This document shows, piece after piece, positions 7,831 through 16,986 of a stretch of DNA of 64,000 bases (the stretch's first letter is position 1; every line of letters starts with the position of its first letter). Origin of the DNA: Paenibacillus dendrobii (GTDB taxonomy: Bacteria > Bacillota > Bacilli > Paenibacillales > Paenibacillaceae); contig NZ_WUBI01000001.1 in NCBI RefSeq assembly GCF_009807035.1, positions 248,001 to 312,000 on the forward strand, in the 5' to 3' direction. The notes beneath the pieces were generated by a model. The model did no database searches. It was given only the letters and a program-made list of their open reading frames with translations, and was not told the DNA's origin. The position numbers were made by a program, and so were the translations under genes.

Positions 7831-8004
7831 TTAAGTTTTCTGACTGTCTTGCGTAGAATAATGCACTTTGGGGAGAGGTATGTCGATCTCGGCCTCGGCT
7901 TGGACAGTTGGGCTCAATATCCGGGCCACATGCTCATGAAATTGCCGTAACGCTTTGCCGGATGGCTGATTACTTTCCTTGATTACATATTCACATTTTT
8001 TCAT
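7831..8004 (-). CDS. conserved small protein, 57 aa, function unknown
   Basis: ATG 8004 to TAA 7831. The product starts MKKCEYVIKESNQPSGKAL and ends STQDSQKT. It is hydrophilic with no signal peptide or membrane segment. Selection is suggested because copy 2 (9747-9920) keeps the same frame and length but carries a TAG at codon 19, and substitutions between the copies look mostly conservative. No strong ribosome site is visible upstream. The protein is too short for family assignment by eye. Confidence 0.55.
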   Translation of the reverse strand: MKKCEYVIKESNQPSGKALRQFHEHVARILSPTVQAEAEIDIPLPKVHYSTQDSQKT

Positions 8005-8341
8005 TTCATGCGAGTTCTCATCTAAGATGGGAAATGCTCTATGCGCAGTTCACTAATCCAGAAAATGGTTAAGAGCTGCCTACACAGAATTTCAAACAGA
8101 TGTACTTGCCATAATTCGGTTGTCAGATGAGTAGCTCGCGTAGCGAAAAAGTCTGGATAAATTGTTATTTTCACCCTTATAGTTACTAAAATCGATTATA
8201 ATTAAATTTATGTTCAAGTCGATTACCTATCCTAAGTTAATAGGATAATCATATGCAAAAAGGCAGAGCGATGAATCGCCTATGCTATAAGGGTTATAGA
8301 GTTTTCGAATACACACTTATGTATAAGAGGAGGCGAATGAT

Positions 8342-9430
8342 ATGACGATAATGCCTGTTATAGTAATGATCTTTGTATTTGTCCCTACCATTGTACTCAT
8401 GGTAAGCATGCCTTATTTAACCAGAGAGACGATTAGTTTTGGGGTCACCGTCAGCGCTGTACAATTCCACAGTGAGCCTCTGCGCCAGATGCGGAAGTCA
8501 TATGCTAGGATTAGTGCTACCTTGCATACCATCCTATTCATTGTCTGTATCATCTGCCTAATATACGGTGATGAACATTCCAAGCAACAAAATTGGATCA
8601 TTGTCACTTATTCACTCGCCATGGTCGTGATCTCCCTAGTCATAAACATTAGCTATCATTTCAAAATGAAAAGTTTACTACCTATGCTGCCTATTGCTCC
8701 GGAACCATCGATCATGGCAGTGGACACTGGATTTCGGAAAAGAAACATTGGCTTGTCTAGTAATTGGTTCCTCATTCATGGTTTAATTACTGTTGTTAGT
8801 ATTGTAACTGTGCTACGCAACTACGATCAGATTCCTGATCAGATTCCGATCCATTACAACAGCAGTTTGAACGCAGACCGCTATGCAGCTAAATCTTATA
8901 GTTCTGTGTTTATGCCTACGATAATCCAAGTGTTCATAACACTTTTGTTCATATTTGAGAATTGGAGTATTCGCAGAGTGAAGCAGCAGGTTCGACCCAC
9001 TGATCCGAACCGTTCCATCAGACAAGACGTAACTTTCCGCCGTGCTTGGTCATATTTTATGCTTACAGCAAGCTTCTTAATAGTTATCCTGTTTTCCGTC
9101 GTGCAACTAAACATGATATCTCTGCTTAACATGAATTTCGCTATCCCTATTATCCTAATCATAATAGCCCTTATCATTCTATACGCCTTCGCCTTATCGT
9201 TCTGGGCTGGTCAGGGCGGAAGCCGCTTGGAGCGATCTGCGGATCGCTCCAATATCAGACCTGTCCATGATGATGATAAATGGCGATTAGGTATGATTTA
9301 TTTCAATCGCAAAGATCCAAACCTAATCGTCGAGAAAAGGTTCGGAGTCGGCTGGGGATTAAATTTCGGTCACCCAGTAAGCTGGCTGATTGGGCTCGGA
9401 ATTATTGTACTGTTAGTTGTGGTGCGGTAA
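8342..9430 (+). CDS. DUF1648/DUF5808-type multi-pass membrane protein
   Basis: The 362-residue protein has about eight hydrophobic segments. The central motif QIPDQIPIHYNSSLNADRYA (residues about 163-182) is the signature of DUF1648, found in SdpI-like proteins. The C-terminal DDDKWRLGMIYFNRKDPNLI followed by KRFGVGWGLNFGHP matches DUF5808. In Firmicutes such proteins often accompany a GntR regulator and some relatives give immunity to toxins such as SdpC; no regulator is adjacent here. AGAGGAGG precedes the ATG. The gene is bracketed by the two cassette copies. The region 8005-8341 upstream has no other gene. Confidence 0.75.
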   Translation: MTIMPVIVMIFVFVPTIVLMVSMPYLTRETISFGVTVSAVQFHSEPLRQMRKSYARISATLHTILFIVCIICLIYGDEHSKQQNWIIVTYSLAMVVISLVINISYHFKMKSLLPMLPIAPEPSIMAVDTGFRKRNIGLSSNWFLIHGLITVVSIVTVLRNYDQIPDQIPIHYNSSLNADRYAAKSYSSVFMPTIIQVFITLLFIFENWSIRRVKQQVRPTDPNRSIRQDVTFRRAWSYFMLTASFLIVILFSVVQLNMISLLNMNFAIPIILIIIALIILYAFALSFWAGQGGSRLERSADRSNIRPVHDDDKWRLGMIYFNRKDPNLIVEKRFGVGWGLNFGHPVSWLIGLGIIVLLVVVR

Positions 9431-9489
9431 CGCCATCCACATAAGACAAGCAGATTCTGTATATAGCCTTTCATTTTCTTCTTAGCTCG

Positions 9490-9696
9490 TTGAATTCTTT
9501 TTGTATATATATTGTAAAGCCGGGAAAATTCGGAGTAACGAACAGCAAAATGATCCCGTCCATTAAGCAAGTGATTGCGGATGGCTCAGTAGAAAAGCTG
9601 AGGATGCTGCGCTCCAAGCATTTCTATTCCTTCGAGAACTCACTAAGGTATCTGAAAAAGTCGGAGCGAGAATTCATTCAAAATAACCTGAAATAG
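9490..9696 (+). pseudogene. short open frame, probably the C-terminal remnant of an unidentified gene (copy 2)
   Basis: The part shared with copy 1 begins near IADGSVEKLRMLRSK and ends FIQNNLK. Upstream of the repeat the frame continues as MNSFCIYIVKPGKFGVTNSK without a ribosome site, so the start is doubtful. Copy 1 has the same tail in frameshifted form. I treat it as a gene end left after duplication or deletion, although a genuine 68-aa protein is possible. Confidence 0.4.
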
Positions 9697-9920
9697 AACA
9701 AGCCGGAGCATGGATTGGTCATGTGCTCCGGCTTGTTTTTATTTTGTTAATTTTTCTGACTGTCTTGCGTAGAATGATGCACTTTGGAGAGAGGAATGTC
9801 TATCTCGGCCTCGGCTTGGACAGTTTGGCTCAATATCTCGATCACATGCTCATGAAATTGCCGCTACGCTTTGCCAGATGGCTGATTAACTTCTTTGATT
9901 ACATATTCACATTTCTTCAT
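9572..9920. repeat. direct-repeat cassette, copy 2
   Basis: It matches 7662-8004 over its whole length with scattered substitutions and small indels. It contains a coding tail, a strong bidirectional terminator at 9697-9741 and a nonsense-mutated copy of the 57-aa gene. A broken serine recombinase begins 115 bp after it. Confidence 0.85.
9747..9920 (-). pseudogene. nonsense-mutated copy of the 57-aa small protein
   Basis: The ATG (9920) and stop (9749-9747) match the intact copy, and length is identical at 58 codons. Codon 19 is TAG where copy 1 has TTA (Leu). The remainder, RQFHEHVIEILSQTVQAEAE, stays in frame, so decay is recent. Confidence 0.65.
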
Positions 9921-10034
9921 GAACTATGCCTCCAAAATTTAACAGTTTTCATATTCGATGATGTGTCATCAAAAATGCTCAACATTCTATTTGGAAGGCG
10001 GCAAAATATTAACACGTTTGGAGTAGAGGAATTT

Positions 10035-11542
10035 ATGGAAAGCAAAACAATTAAGCACGTAGCCGTTTATTTAAGAAAATCAAGGGACGATGGTGAATTT
10101 GAAGACGTTCTCTCGAAGCATAGAGATACCCTTCTGACTTTGGTCGAGAATCGAAATTGGACCTATAGGCTATATGAAGAAGTGGCCTCTGGGGAAAAGA
10201 TCGAGTCCCGTAAGGAAATTCAGAAGTTACTTCGGCATGTTGAAGACCTGCTCTATGATGGGGTAGTGGTCATGGATATTGACCGTTTAGGGCGTGGAGA
10301 AAACAAGGATTGGGCACTCATTAAAGATACATTCTTAAATTCAGAAACGGTCATTATCACACCAAACAAGATATACGATTTGGAAATAGACAATGACGAT
10401 GTATCCTTTGACTTCATGTCTATTTTTGCCAGAATAGAATACAAAACGATTAAACGAAGAATGAAGCAAGGCAAAGAGGCCGGGGCGAAGAAAGGCATGT
10501 GGACAAATGGAAAGCAACCGTTTCCTTACTACTACGATAAGTACACTAGGTCGGCACTGGATGAGACGAAGCGTCCGATTTACCGAGCGATTGTAGAGAA
10601 ATAACTTAATGGAACAAACCTTGGTCATATTGTGCCATTTGGTTGACGGATAATAAGATAACCACGCCATACAACATTATGCCTGATGGAAAGAACAAGG
10701 GATGGTCAAATATTACGGTTCAAAGATTGCTGGCAAGTGAGATCCATTTGGGTTATATCACTTATGGTAAAACCCGTTCCAAGCGTGGTCAGGTGGAGCT
10801 TGTCCCCGAAGAAGAGCGGATTAAAATCATGGGAACACATGAAAAGCTGAAAACGCCAGAAGAACATGAAGCAATTATGGAGCGGCTGCTTAAGAATCGC
10901 ATGCTAAACCCCAATTCAAGGCGTAACATTTTTCCTTTGTCAGGTTTGCTGTATTGTGAGAAATGCGGTTCTCGGATGAGATTTAGAGTAGGTGAGAACA
11001 AGAAGCAGGGACAGCACTGGAGTGCATTGTGCTATCACCAGTACAAAGATGGCAGCAAATGCGATCAGCGCGGGAAGGTAATGGATGCTGATTTTTTTAA
11101 TGCTCTGTATGATCGGATTATTCATGTAGACCCGAACATTTTACGGGAGATAGAATTGCATGGAAGTAGGTACAATGATACACAGGTTATTATCGAGGTC
11201 AAAGAGCAGGAGTTGAAGAAGCAGAAGCGGGCATTGGACAAGCTGCATGAATCGTATGAAGAGGACATGATAACGAAACAAGTGTTTTTAGAGCGAAAAG
11301 CTGTTCGGTCGAGGCAGATACAGAAGCTAGAGGAAGAGTTAAAGGATTTGCGGAAGGTTGTAGTAGATGAAGGGAATTATCCGACTGTGGAGCAGATATA
11401 TGAGCGGATAGGTGAGTTTAGGGAGTTGTGGAGCATTGCAGTGACGAGTGAAGAGAAGAATCGGGCGTTGAAGAAGCTAGTGGAGCGGATTGTGTATGAT
11501 CGGGAAGGAAATCGGGTGGAGTTGACGGTTTGTTATAAATAA
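10035..11542 (+). pseudogene. large serine recombinase, broken by a stop and a frameshift
   Basis: The N-terminal part (10035-10604) has the resolvase motif VAVYLRKSRDD with the catalytic Ser, VMDIDRLGRGENKDW and ARIEYKTIKRRMKQGKEAG. The second part (10643-11542) has the recombinase domain continuation (LTDNKITTPYNI, WSNITVQRLLAS), a zinc ribbon with YCEKCGSRMRF, and a C-terminal coiled coil. The halves are separated by TAA at 10602 and a missing base near 10638; restoring both rejoins a protein of about 500 residues. Such enzymes integrate phages and ICEs. It sits beside the AT-rich ABC-3C island and may be what brought it in, but is inactive as read unless the breaks are sequencing errors. 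Confidence 0.8.
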
Positions 11543-11724
11543 GATCAAGTACTTTTGAAGGTCATTTCCACTGTCTCTGCACATGTGGAGTGCTGTGTGT
11601 TGCTTATTAAAAAGTAATATCTCTGAGCCACATTTACCTATATTAAAAGCCCTATCCTTTGTGAGAGGCCGCTGAAGAACTAGCAATTTTTCGGTGAGGC
11701 CAAGAATCAAGCGAATTAAAAAGC

Positions 11725-11769
11725 AAAAGCGGCACCTGATCCAGATTTTCCGGAAGGTGCCGCTTTTTT
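11725..11769. terminator. bidirectional terminator
   Basis: AAAAGCGGCACCT pairs with AGGTGCCGCTTTTTT around a CCAGATTTTCCGG inner stem. It lies just 3' of the transposase relic on the minus strand. The interval 11543-11724 has no gene. Confidence 0.85.
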
Positions 11770-11790
11770 CAAGGCGTTTTTTCCTTATTC

Positions 11791-12030
11791 TTAGTCTGCC
11801 AGTTTCATTATTCGTTTCAAGTTCACCGCGAATATCGTCATTATCCCTTGTATTTGCATCCCTATTAGACCCGAGGACGACGCTACGTCGTACCGGTGCC
11901 GATGCCTGAGTTCGCAGTTCTTCGCTTCGATTTTGTAACGTTCCGTACCTTCTCCTTGAAATACTCCGTTTCTTGAAAAGTCATTTGCTCGTGGTTGGTC
12001 GAATTTGAACCTGTTGTCGTTTGCAATTGA
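11791..12030 (-). pseudogene. C-terminal relic of an IS1182-type DDE transposase
   Basis: Read on the minus strand, the end of the frame gives ERYKIEAKNCELRHRHRYDV, then SGLIGMQIQGIMTIFAVNLK and a stop at 11791. This is a hallmark C-terminus of IS1182-family transposases. Upstream, MTFQETEYFKEKVR continues in another frame, so a frameshift lies near 11945. No terminal inverted repeats or N-terminal part are visible. It marks past insertion activity at the edge of the defence island. Confidence 0.7.
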
Positions 12031-12357
12031 AAAATTAATTTGTAATATTTTGCAGGACTTTGTACTGGGTCTATAGAAGTAATTCTAGTGTCATGGGTGT
12101 TTTATCATTCTAAATAAATAATTGAATAAACAGAAGGACGGCCGGGACGCTTGGTGAACAGCTATCTCATCGAATAGAGTGAAGATGGGGCTACAGGTTA
12201 CTCCTACATCCATCCTAGGATTATTGAACAGATTAACCAAAGACCTGCATAAGTCTCTTGGGAGGGCTGATGGTTTTTCCAAAATTAGTAGGTTATAAAA
12301 TATAAAACAAAGAAATACAGTTCAAAGAATAAATAAATAAAACTAAGTGAGGGAAGT
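12031..12357. other. intergenic, with a possible coding relic
   Basis: Plus-strand 12130-12250 translates to EGRPGRLVNSYLIE, a stop, then SEDGATGYSYIHPRIIEQIN and another stop. It looks protein-like but I cannot assign it. The remainder is AT-rich leader of the next gene. Confidence 0.3.
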
Positions 12358-12987
12358 ATGGCGAAAATCCAAAAATATATTAATCAAAATAATTTCAATG
12401 AAAAGACAAATTTTAATGGACCAACACAAATTGCTGCAGGAGATATCATTAACAACATACTAAACACTAATCATCAAGAGGCAAAATACACGCCTGAACC
12501 AACATGGCGAAGCCCATTTACTATGGCTGTTTTAACGTGGATTAGTTTTGCCATTGCAATTGGAGGGTTGCTCCCTATTAGCATTAAAATAGTAAAAAGT
12601 GGTCTGAATGTTTTTAATGGAACTCTGAAGGCATCAGTAGGTTTTGAAAGCCAGATTTATCTAATATATGTAATACTGATTATCTTATTTGTGGTTTTTC
12701 TTAGTCTTAGGAGAATTGCCAAAAGTCAAACGAGGTACCCTCTATTTTTTAATTTTGCAATCAGTGGTTATGGCAAAAGATTGACATTAGAGAAAATACA
12801 TATTGATAAATGTCCTCAATGTGGGGGAAAGATGAAATATTATAATAAACCAGTGGAATGGAGAGAGGTACAGTACAGTGATGGCAGAAGAAAGCGTGAA
12901 ACTACAAAAAGGGTTCCTGCATTAGAGTGTAAGCGAAATTCAGAGCATTGTTATAGAGTTGACCCTGCCGAAGATATGTTATTATAG
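12358..12987 (+). CDS. membrane protein with N-terminal GPTQIAAGDI motif and C-terminal zinc ribbon
   Basis: The 209-residue protein has an Asn-rich N-terminus with NFNGPTQIAAGDIINNI (about 17-33). Similar short segments often precede effector domains in bacterial NACHT/TIR-type conflict proteins. Two transmembrane helices follow (about 55-78 and 98-118), then a cytoplasmic zinc ribbon (CPQCGG about 157-162 with a later CKRNSEHC). AGTGAGGGAAGT before the ATG is a fair ribosome site. It is AT-rich like the ABC-3C genes 500 bp downstream and could be an island cargo gene. Function is unknown; the conflict link is inference from motif and context. Confidence 0.65.
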   Translation: MAKIQKYINQNNFNEKTNFNGPTQIAAGDIINNILNTNHQEAKYTPEPTWRSPFTMAVLTWISFAIAIGGLLPISIKIVKSGLNVFNGTLKASVGFESQIYLIYVILIILFVVFLSLRRIAKSQTRYPLFFNFAISGYGKRLTLEKIHIDKCPQCGGKMKYYNKPVEWREVQYSDGRRKRETTKRVPALECKRNSEHCYRVDPAEDMLL

Positions 12988-13330
12988 TTTTTCGTTAAGT
13001 GAATCAATTTCAAAATGCATTGACTTGAAAAATTACAGACGACGCCAATGTCATCGTATTGCATTTTTATTTTTATGCTGTTTGCATGTCTTGTTATTTG
13101 CTAACACGATCTACGATGAGCTTCATGCTGTTGTAAACTAAGGTAACGAGGAATCGTATATCTTGTTTCCACACATGTGGAGGTCGTAATAGGAATGCAA
13201 CGAATAGATACCTAGAAATCCTTTGTTTTCAACACTTTGCGTCGTTTACGACTTTTACGAAGTATTACAATAATTCAAAAATAAGGTTCTTGAGGAAATG
13301 ATTAATGTTTCGGTCGTGCTGAACCTTGGT

Positions 13331-13395
13331 TTGACGTCGAGTGTGTAGACATGTAGTAAAGTGTATGGAGCGTCTTTAATTAGACGCTTTTTTTA
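13331..13395 (+). terminator. terminator hairpin closely preceded by a promoter-like sequence
   Basis: GCGTCT (13370-13375) and AGACGC (13382-13387) with a run of seven T form a terminator. TTGACG-17 bp-TAGTAA at 13331-13359 lies immediately upstream. Together they would give a transcript of only about 25 nt, so the promoter match may be chance. No other gene is seen in 12988-13488. Confidence 0.45.
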
Positions 13396-13488
13396 ATGGA
13401 CTTCAATGGGAGAGGAATTTCCAATGATTTGTCGAATAGTCTAATGATCGTGGTTTAAATCAATTTTGAATAGGGGTATGTATGGCTA

Positions 13489-14463
13489 ATGAATCGAAGT
13501 AAATATTTCAATTATATAGAAGAAAAGCTGGAAGTTTTGGCAAGACGAATTGAAAAACGAGGAAAGATCAATTTATTGGATTTGAATATATATTCAGAGA
13601 CGTTTTTTGCCGAATTAATGAATTTATTGTTTGGACTTACGTTGGTTAATATGAATATACTTAAACAGAATGTTGAAGGTATTGATTTGGTGGATGTAAA
13701 CCACAAAGTTGTTGCTCAAGTATCTTCAACCTGTACAAAACAAAAAATTGAAGGCTCGTTAAATAAGGATATATTCCGTAGGTATTCAGGTTATCGTTTC
13801 ATTTTTGTTTCAATTGCTAAGGATGCAACCAAACTTCGGGATATGAGTTTTATTAATCCACATAATGCTGCTTTTTCTCCCACGGATGACATTGTGGATA
13901 TAAACACATTATTAAATGTTATACTGAGTATGGAAATCGACAAACAACGTGAGGTATTTGAGTTTGTGAAAAAGGAACTTGGAAATGATGTTGATCTACT
14001 TAAAGTAGATACGAATCTTGCGAACATCATAAACATACTTGCAAATGAGAATCTTGCTAACTGTATTGAATCGCCAGAGATTAATTCCTTTGAGATTGAT
14101 AAGAAAATAACTTTCAATGATTTATCGGATGTCAAAGACACAATTGATGATTACAAGATATTTTACCAAAAGTTAGATGAAAAATATGCTGAGTTTGATA
14201 GGGAAGGCTCGAATAAAAGTTTTTCCGTTTTTCAAATTATCAAAAAGCAGTATACAATGCATCAACATGAAAAAGCTAACTCTAAAGAACTTTTCTACAG
14301 TATAATTGATAACATAACCAAGATAATTATCGAGAGCAAAAATTATATTGAAATCCCGTATGAAGAATTGGAGCTCTGCGTCTGTATTTTAGTCGTTGAT
14401 GCTTTTATACGATGCAAAATTTTTAAGAATCCGGAGGGATATAGCCATGTTATTGCCGGATAA
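13489..14463 (+). CDS. SMEK domain protein of an ABC-3C conflict system
   Basis: The 324 residues begin with a SMEK-type domain: RGKINLLDLNIYSETFFAELMNLLFGLTL region (about 23-52), then QNVEGIDLVDVNHKVVAQVS and TKQKIEGSLNK. This region resembles a nuclease-like fold with an ExD...Q(V)S pattern (EGIDLVD...VAQVS). The C-terminal half is a helical region specific to ABC-three-component proteins. These systems pair an effector with a small middle component and an SMC/RecN-like ATPase and are predicted anti-phage or anti-plasmid modules. It overlaps the next gene by 17 bp, so the three genes are coupled. GC content is clearly lower than that of the flanking chromosome. Confidence 0.75.
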   Translation: MNRSKYFNYIEEKLEVLARRIEKRGKINLLDLNIYSETFFAELMNLLFGLTLVNMNILKQNVEGIDLVDVNHKVVAQVSSTCTKQKIEGSLNKDIFRRYSGYRFIFVSIAKDATKLRDMSFINPHNAAFSPTDDIVDINTLLNVILSMEIDKQREVFEFVKKELGNDVDLLKVDTNLANIINILANENLANCIESPEINSFEIDKKITFNDLSDVKDTIDDYKIFYQKLDEKYAEFDREGSNKSFSVFQIIKKQYTMHQHEKANSKELFYSIIDNITKIIIESKNYIEIPYEELELCVCILVVDAFIRCKIFKNPEGYSHVIAG

Positions 14464-14674
14464 TATACATCCACAGCTTAGCATTTACTATAATGGATCT
14501 TTAGTTTTGAAAGAACTTAAACAACATGCCAAACAACAAGTATTTGATCTGTATCAAAGGATTAAAAGCCAATATAACATGTCTTTTCCCACTTTCATGC
14601 TTTGTTTAGATTGGCTTTATCTAATTGATTCTGCAAAGATAGATGATGATGGATGGGTGGAATTATGTTCATAA
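14447..14674 (+). CDS. ABC-3C system middle component, MC6-like
   Basis: A 75-residue protein starting MLLPDNIHPQLSIYYNGSLV, with a later MSFPTFMLCLDWLYLIDSA. This pattern (LLPDxIxPxxSIYYxG plus a hydrophobic helix ending in a short beta hairpin) is that of ABC-3C middle component family 6. ATG 14447 follows GGAGG at 9 bp. It overlaps the SMEK gene by 17 bp and the ATPase gene by 10 bp. Middle components are thought to connect the ATPase to the effector. Confidence 0.75.
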   Translation: MLLPDNIHPQLSIYYNGSLVLKELKQHAKQQVFDLYQRIKSQYNMSFPTFMLCLDWLYLIDSAKIDDDGWVELCS

Positions 14675-16386
14675 AAACACTGAAAATAACGAGTCGCACA
14701 GGGACAATAAGGGAGCTGACTTTTCAATCCGGTTTGAACCTAATCATTGACGAAACACCATCCAATGATGATAAATCTACTGGGAATAATGTGGGGAAAA
14801 CAACAGTATTAAAGCTAATTGACTTTTGTTTAGGGTCTAACGCTTCAATAATATATTCTGATACAGAGAATAAAAAGGAAGTCTATGAGTTGGTTAAAGA
14901 TTTTCTTATAACCGAAGAAGTCTTGATTACTCTTATTCTTGTTGAGGATTTATCAGATGAGGCATCAGATGAAGTAATAATTGAACGCAATTTTCTGCCA
15001 AGAAAAAAGAACATTAGGAAAATTAATGGGGAGTCAATACTTGATAAGGATTTTGAAGACGAGTTACAGAGGCTTCTTTTTCCCGACCATAAGGCTGAGA
15101 AACCCACTTTCAGACAAATCATCTCTCACAATATTAGATACAAGGATGAGAATATAAGTAATACACTTAAGACTTTGGACAAGTATACTTCTGATGTGGA
15201 ATATGAGACTTTATATTTGTTCTTATTAGGTTGTGACTTTGATGAAGGGGCAAAGAAGCAAGCATTAGTGGCAAAAATAAAACAAGAAGAAGCCTTCAAG
15301 GAAAGACTGGAAAAAAAGCAAACAAAAACAGCTTATGAAATTGCTTTAGAAATGATTGAAGCTGAAATAGCTCAATTAAATGAGAAAAAATCAAATTTCA
15401 ATTTAAACGAAAATTTTGAAAATCAGTTAGATCAACTTAACTTCGTAAAATTTCAAATAAATAAAAGTAGTTCAAACATAAGTAAAATGAAAATTAGAAA
15501 GAATCTCATAGAAGAGGCCAAAAAAGAGATTGAAAATAGCAAAGCTAATATTGACTTGAAGCAATTGGAAGTACTGTATGCTGAGGCTAATGCAAATATC
15601 TCTAACTTACAAAAAACCTTTGAAGAGTTAGTAGCGTACCACAACAATATGGTTGTAGAAAAAATCAAGTTTATAGCTGCTGATTTACCTTCTTTAACTG
15701 TAAAAATTGAGACTGAAGAAAAGAACTTAAATACATTGTTATCTCAGGAGAAAGAGCTGGCAATGACTATATCTAAAGGTGACTCCTTTGAGGAGTTAGA
15801 AAAGATTATAACTGAGTTGAATGATAAGTATAGAATTAAGGGTGAATATGAAAGTATTATCTCGCAATTAGATGAAGTAGAGAAAAATATTAGTGAAATT
15901 GATGCTCAAATTAAAGTAATTGATGATGTTTTATTTTCAGGAAGTTTTGAAGAAAAGTTAAAAGGCCAAATTCATAAGTTTAATAAACATTTTTCTGAAA
16001 TTTCTTTTGAATTGTATGGTGAGAAGTATGCATTGAAGTACGATAAAGTTATTCATAAAAAGAGCCAGCAGCAAATATATAAATTCAGCGCATTCAATGC
16101 TAATTTAAGCTCAGGCAAAAAACAAGGTGAAATTTTATGTTTTGATCTTGCAGCTATATTATTTGCTGATGAGGAAAAAATACCGAGTTTGCACTTCCTT
16201 CTAAATGACAAAAAAGAATTAATGCATGATAATCAATTGATTAAAGTTGCAGATTATGCAGGTAAAGAAAATATTCAATTGGTGGTTTCTATTCTGAAGG
16301 ATAAGTTGCCTGTAAGCCTACTTGATAAAGCCCATATTGTTGTTGAATTATCTCAAGAAAATAAATTATTTAAAATAGAAGAATAA
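14665..16386 (+). CDS. DUF2326-type SMC/RecN-like ATPase of the ABC-3C system
   Basis: The 573-residue protein begins MFIKTLKITSRTGTIRELTF. Walker A is GNNVGKTTVLKLIDFCLG (about 46-63), preceded by an AAG-type SGLNLI strand. Two long coiled-coil arms follow (about 205-420). The C-terminal ABC half has ANLSSGKKQGEILCFDLA, containing the signature LSSGKKQGE, then a degenerate Walker B region PSLHFLLNDKKELMHDNQ. This is the DUF2326 family ATPase of ABC-3C systems. ATG 14665 has GGTGG upstream and overlaps the MC6 gene. A terminator follows 30 bp after the stop. Confidence 0.8.
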   Translation: MFIKTLKITSRTGTIRELTFQSGLNLIIDETPSNDDKSTGNNVGKTTVLKLIDFCLGSNASIIYSDTENKKEVYELVKDFLITEEVLITLILVEDLSDEASDEVIIERNFLPRKKNIRKINGESILDKDFEDELQRLLFPDHKAEKPTFRQIISHNIRYKDENISNTLKTLDKYTSDVEYETLYLFLLGCDFDEGAKKQALVAKIKQEEAFKERLEKKQTKTAYEIALEMIEAEIAQLNEKKSNFNLNENFENQLDQLNFVKFQINKSSSNISKMKIRKNLIEEAKKEIENSKANIDLKQLEVLYAEANANISNLQKTFEELVAYHNNMVVEKIKFIAADLPSLTVKIETEEKNLNTLLSQEKELAMTISKGDSFEELEKIITELNDKYRIKGEYESIISQLDEVEKNISEIDAQIKVIDDVLFSGSFEEKLKGQIHKFNKHFSEISFELYGEKYALKYDKVIHKKSQQQIYKFSAFNANLSSGKKQGEILCFDLAAILFADEEKIPSLHFLLNDKKELMHDNQLIKVADYAGKENIQLVVSILKDKLPVSLLDKAHIVVELSQENKLFKIEE

Positions 16387-16414
16387 TTAATCTGAAATTC
16401 AATTTGATAGAACC

Positions 16415-16504
16415 AAGAGAGCGCTGAAATATTGGCCGCTCTTTTTTTATATAGATATCCTGCAAGAGCCGATTGCCTGAATTATAGCGAAATCGGCTTT
16501 TTTT
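16415..16504 (+). terminator. two successive Rho-independent terminators
   Basis: AGAGCG...CGCTCTTTTTTT (16418-16448) is followed by the stronger AGCCGATT (16467-16474)...AATCGGCT (16491-16498) with seven T. They end the ABC-3C operon. Confidence 0.8.
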
Positions 16505-16732
16505 CGTTGAAGGGAGGAAAACGAATGAAAAAGGTAGTCGCCCTTGCTCCATTGTAAAAAGGAGAAGTTAATGTATCTGTGCAAAAGGCACATAAACCGG
16601 TGAACTGATCCCTTGGTCAGAAGCAACTCTTGAAAACAATCCCACAACCTGGTCATATCTATTAAATATAGCTAATTATTGACCCACACATACCTGTCAT
16701 TGATGAGATGTTCGCGTAAATCATTTTAATAC

Positions 16733-16770
16733 AAACTTCCGCAGCTAGTGCTGGCGGGAGTTTTTTTGTT
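16733..16770 (+). terminator. Rho-independent terminator
   Basis: ACTTCCGC pairs with GCGGGAGT (one G-U) followed by TTTTTTT. No gene lies between this and the preceding terminators, so 16505-16732 may hold a lost gene. The interval 16771-16980 is leader of the next operon. Confidence 0.7.
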
Positions 16771-16986
16771 GGAGAGAAAGAGTTTTAGTTATCGTCATCA
16801 TCTTCCAATGAATAGTATAATAAGAACTTATAGGGGATTTCAATATATTTTGTTGTGTGCCATTTTAGATCATAATCTATCATTTCACGAAACTCCTATA
16901 TCATCTCTACGTATCTAAAGAGACGCCATCCAGAATAACTTTATTACGATTACATACTCATATTTGAAAAACAAGGAGATGAGTTC

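Larger units (their letters stand above)
7662..8004. repeat. direct-repeat cassette, copy 1
   Basis: About 345 bp is repeated with high similarity at 9572-9920, 1.9 kb downstream in the same orientation. Each copy holds the 3' end of a plus-strand gene, a bidirectional terminator and a small minus-strand gene. In copy 1 the plus-strand coding tail is frameshifted and the minus-strand gene is intact; in copy 2 it is the reverse. The DUF1648 gene lies between the copies. Confidence 0.85.

Noticed and set aside
11694..11909. 71-codon plus-strand frame
   Set aside because: It runs across the bidirectional terminator and antisense to the IS1182-type transposase relic, so it is a shadow.
13331..13395. 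Promoter followed by terminator as a possible small RNA gene
   Set aside because: The transcript would be only about 25 nt, too short for a normal sRNA; the promoter match is probably chance.
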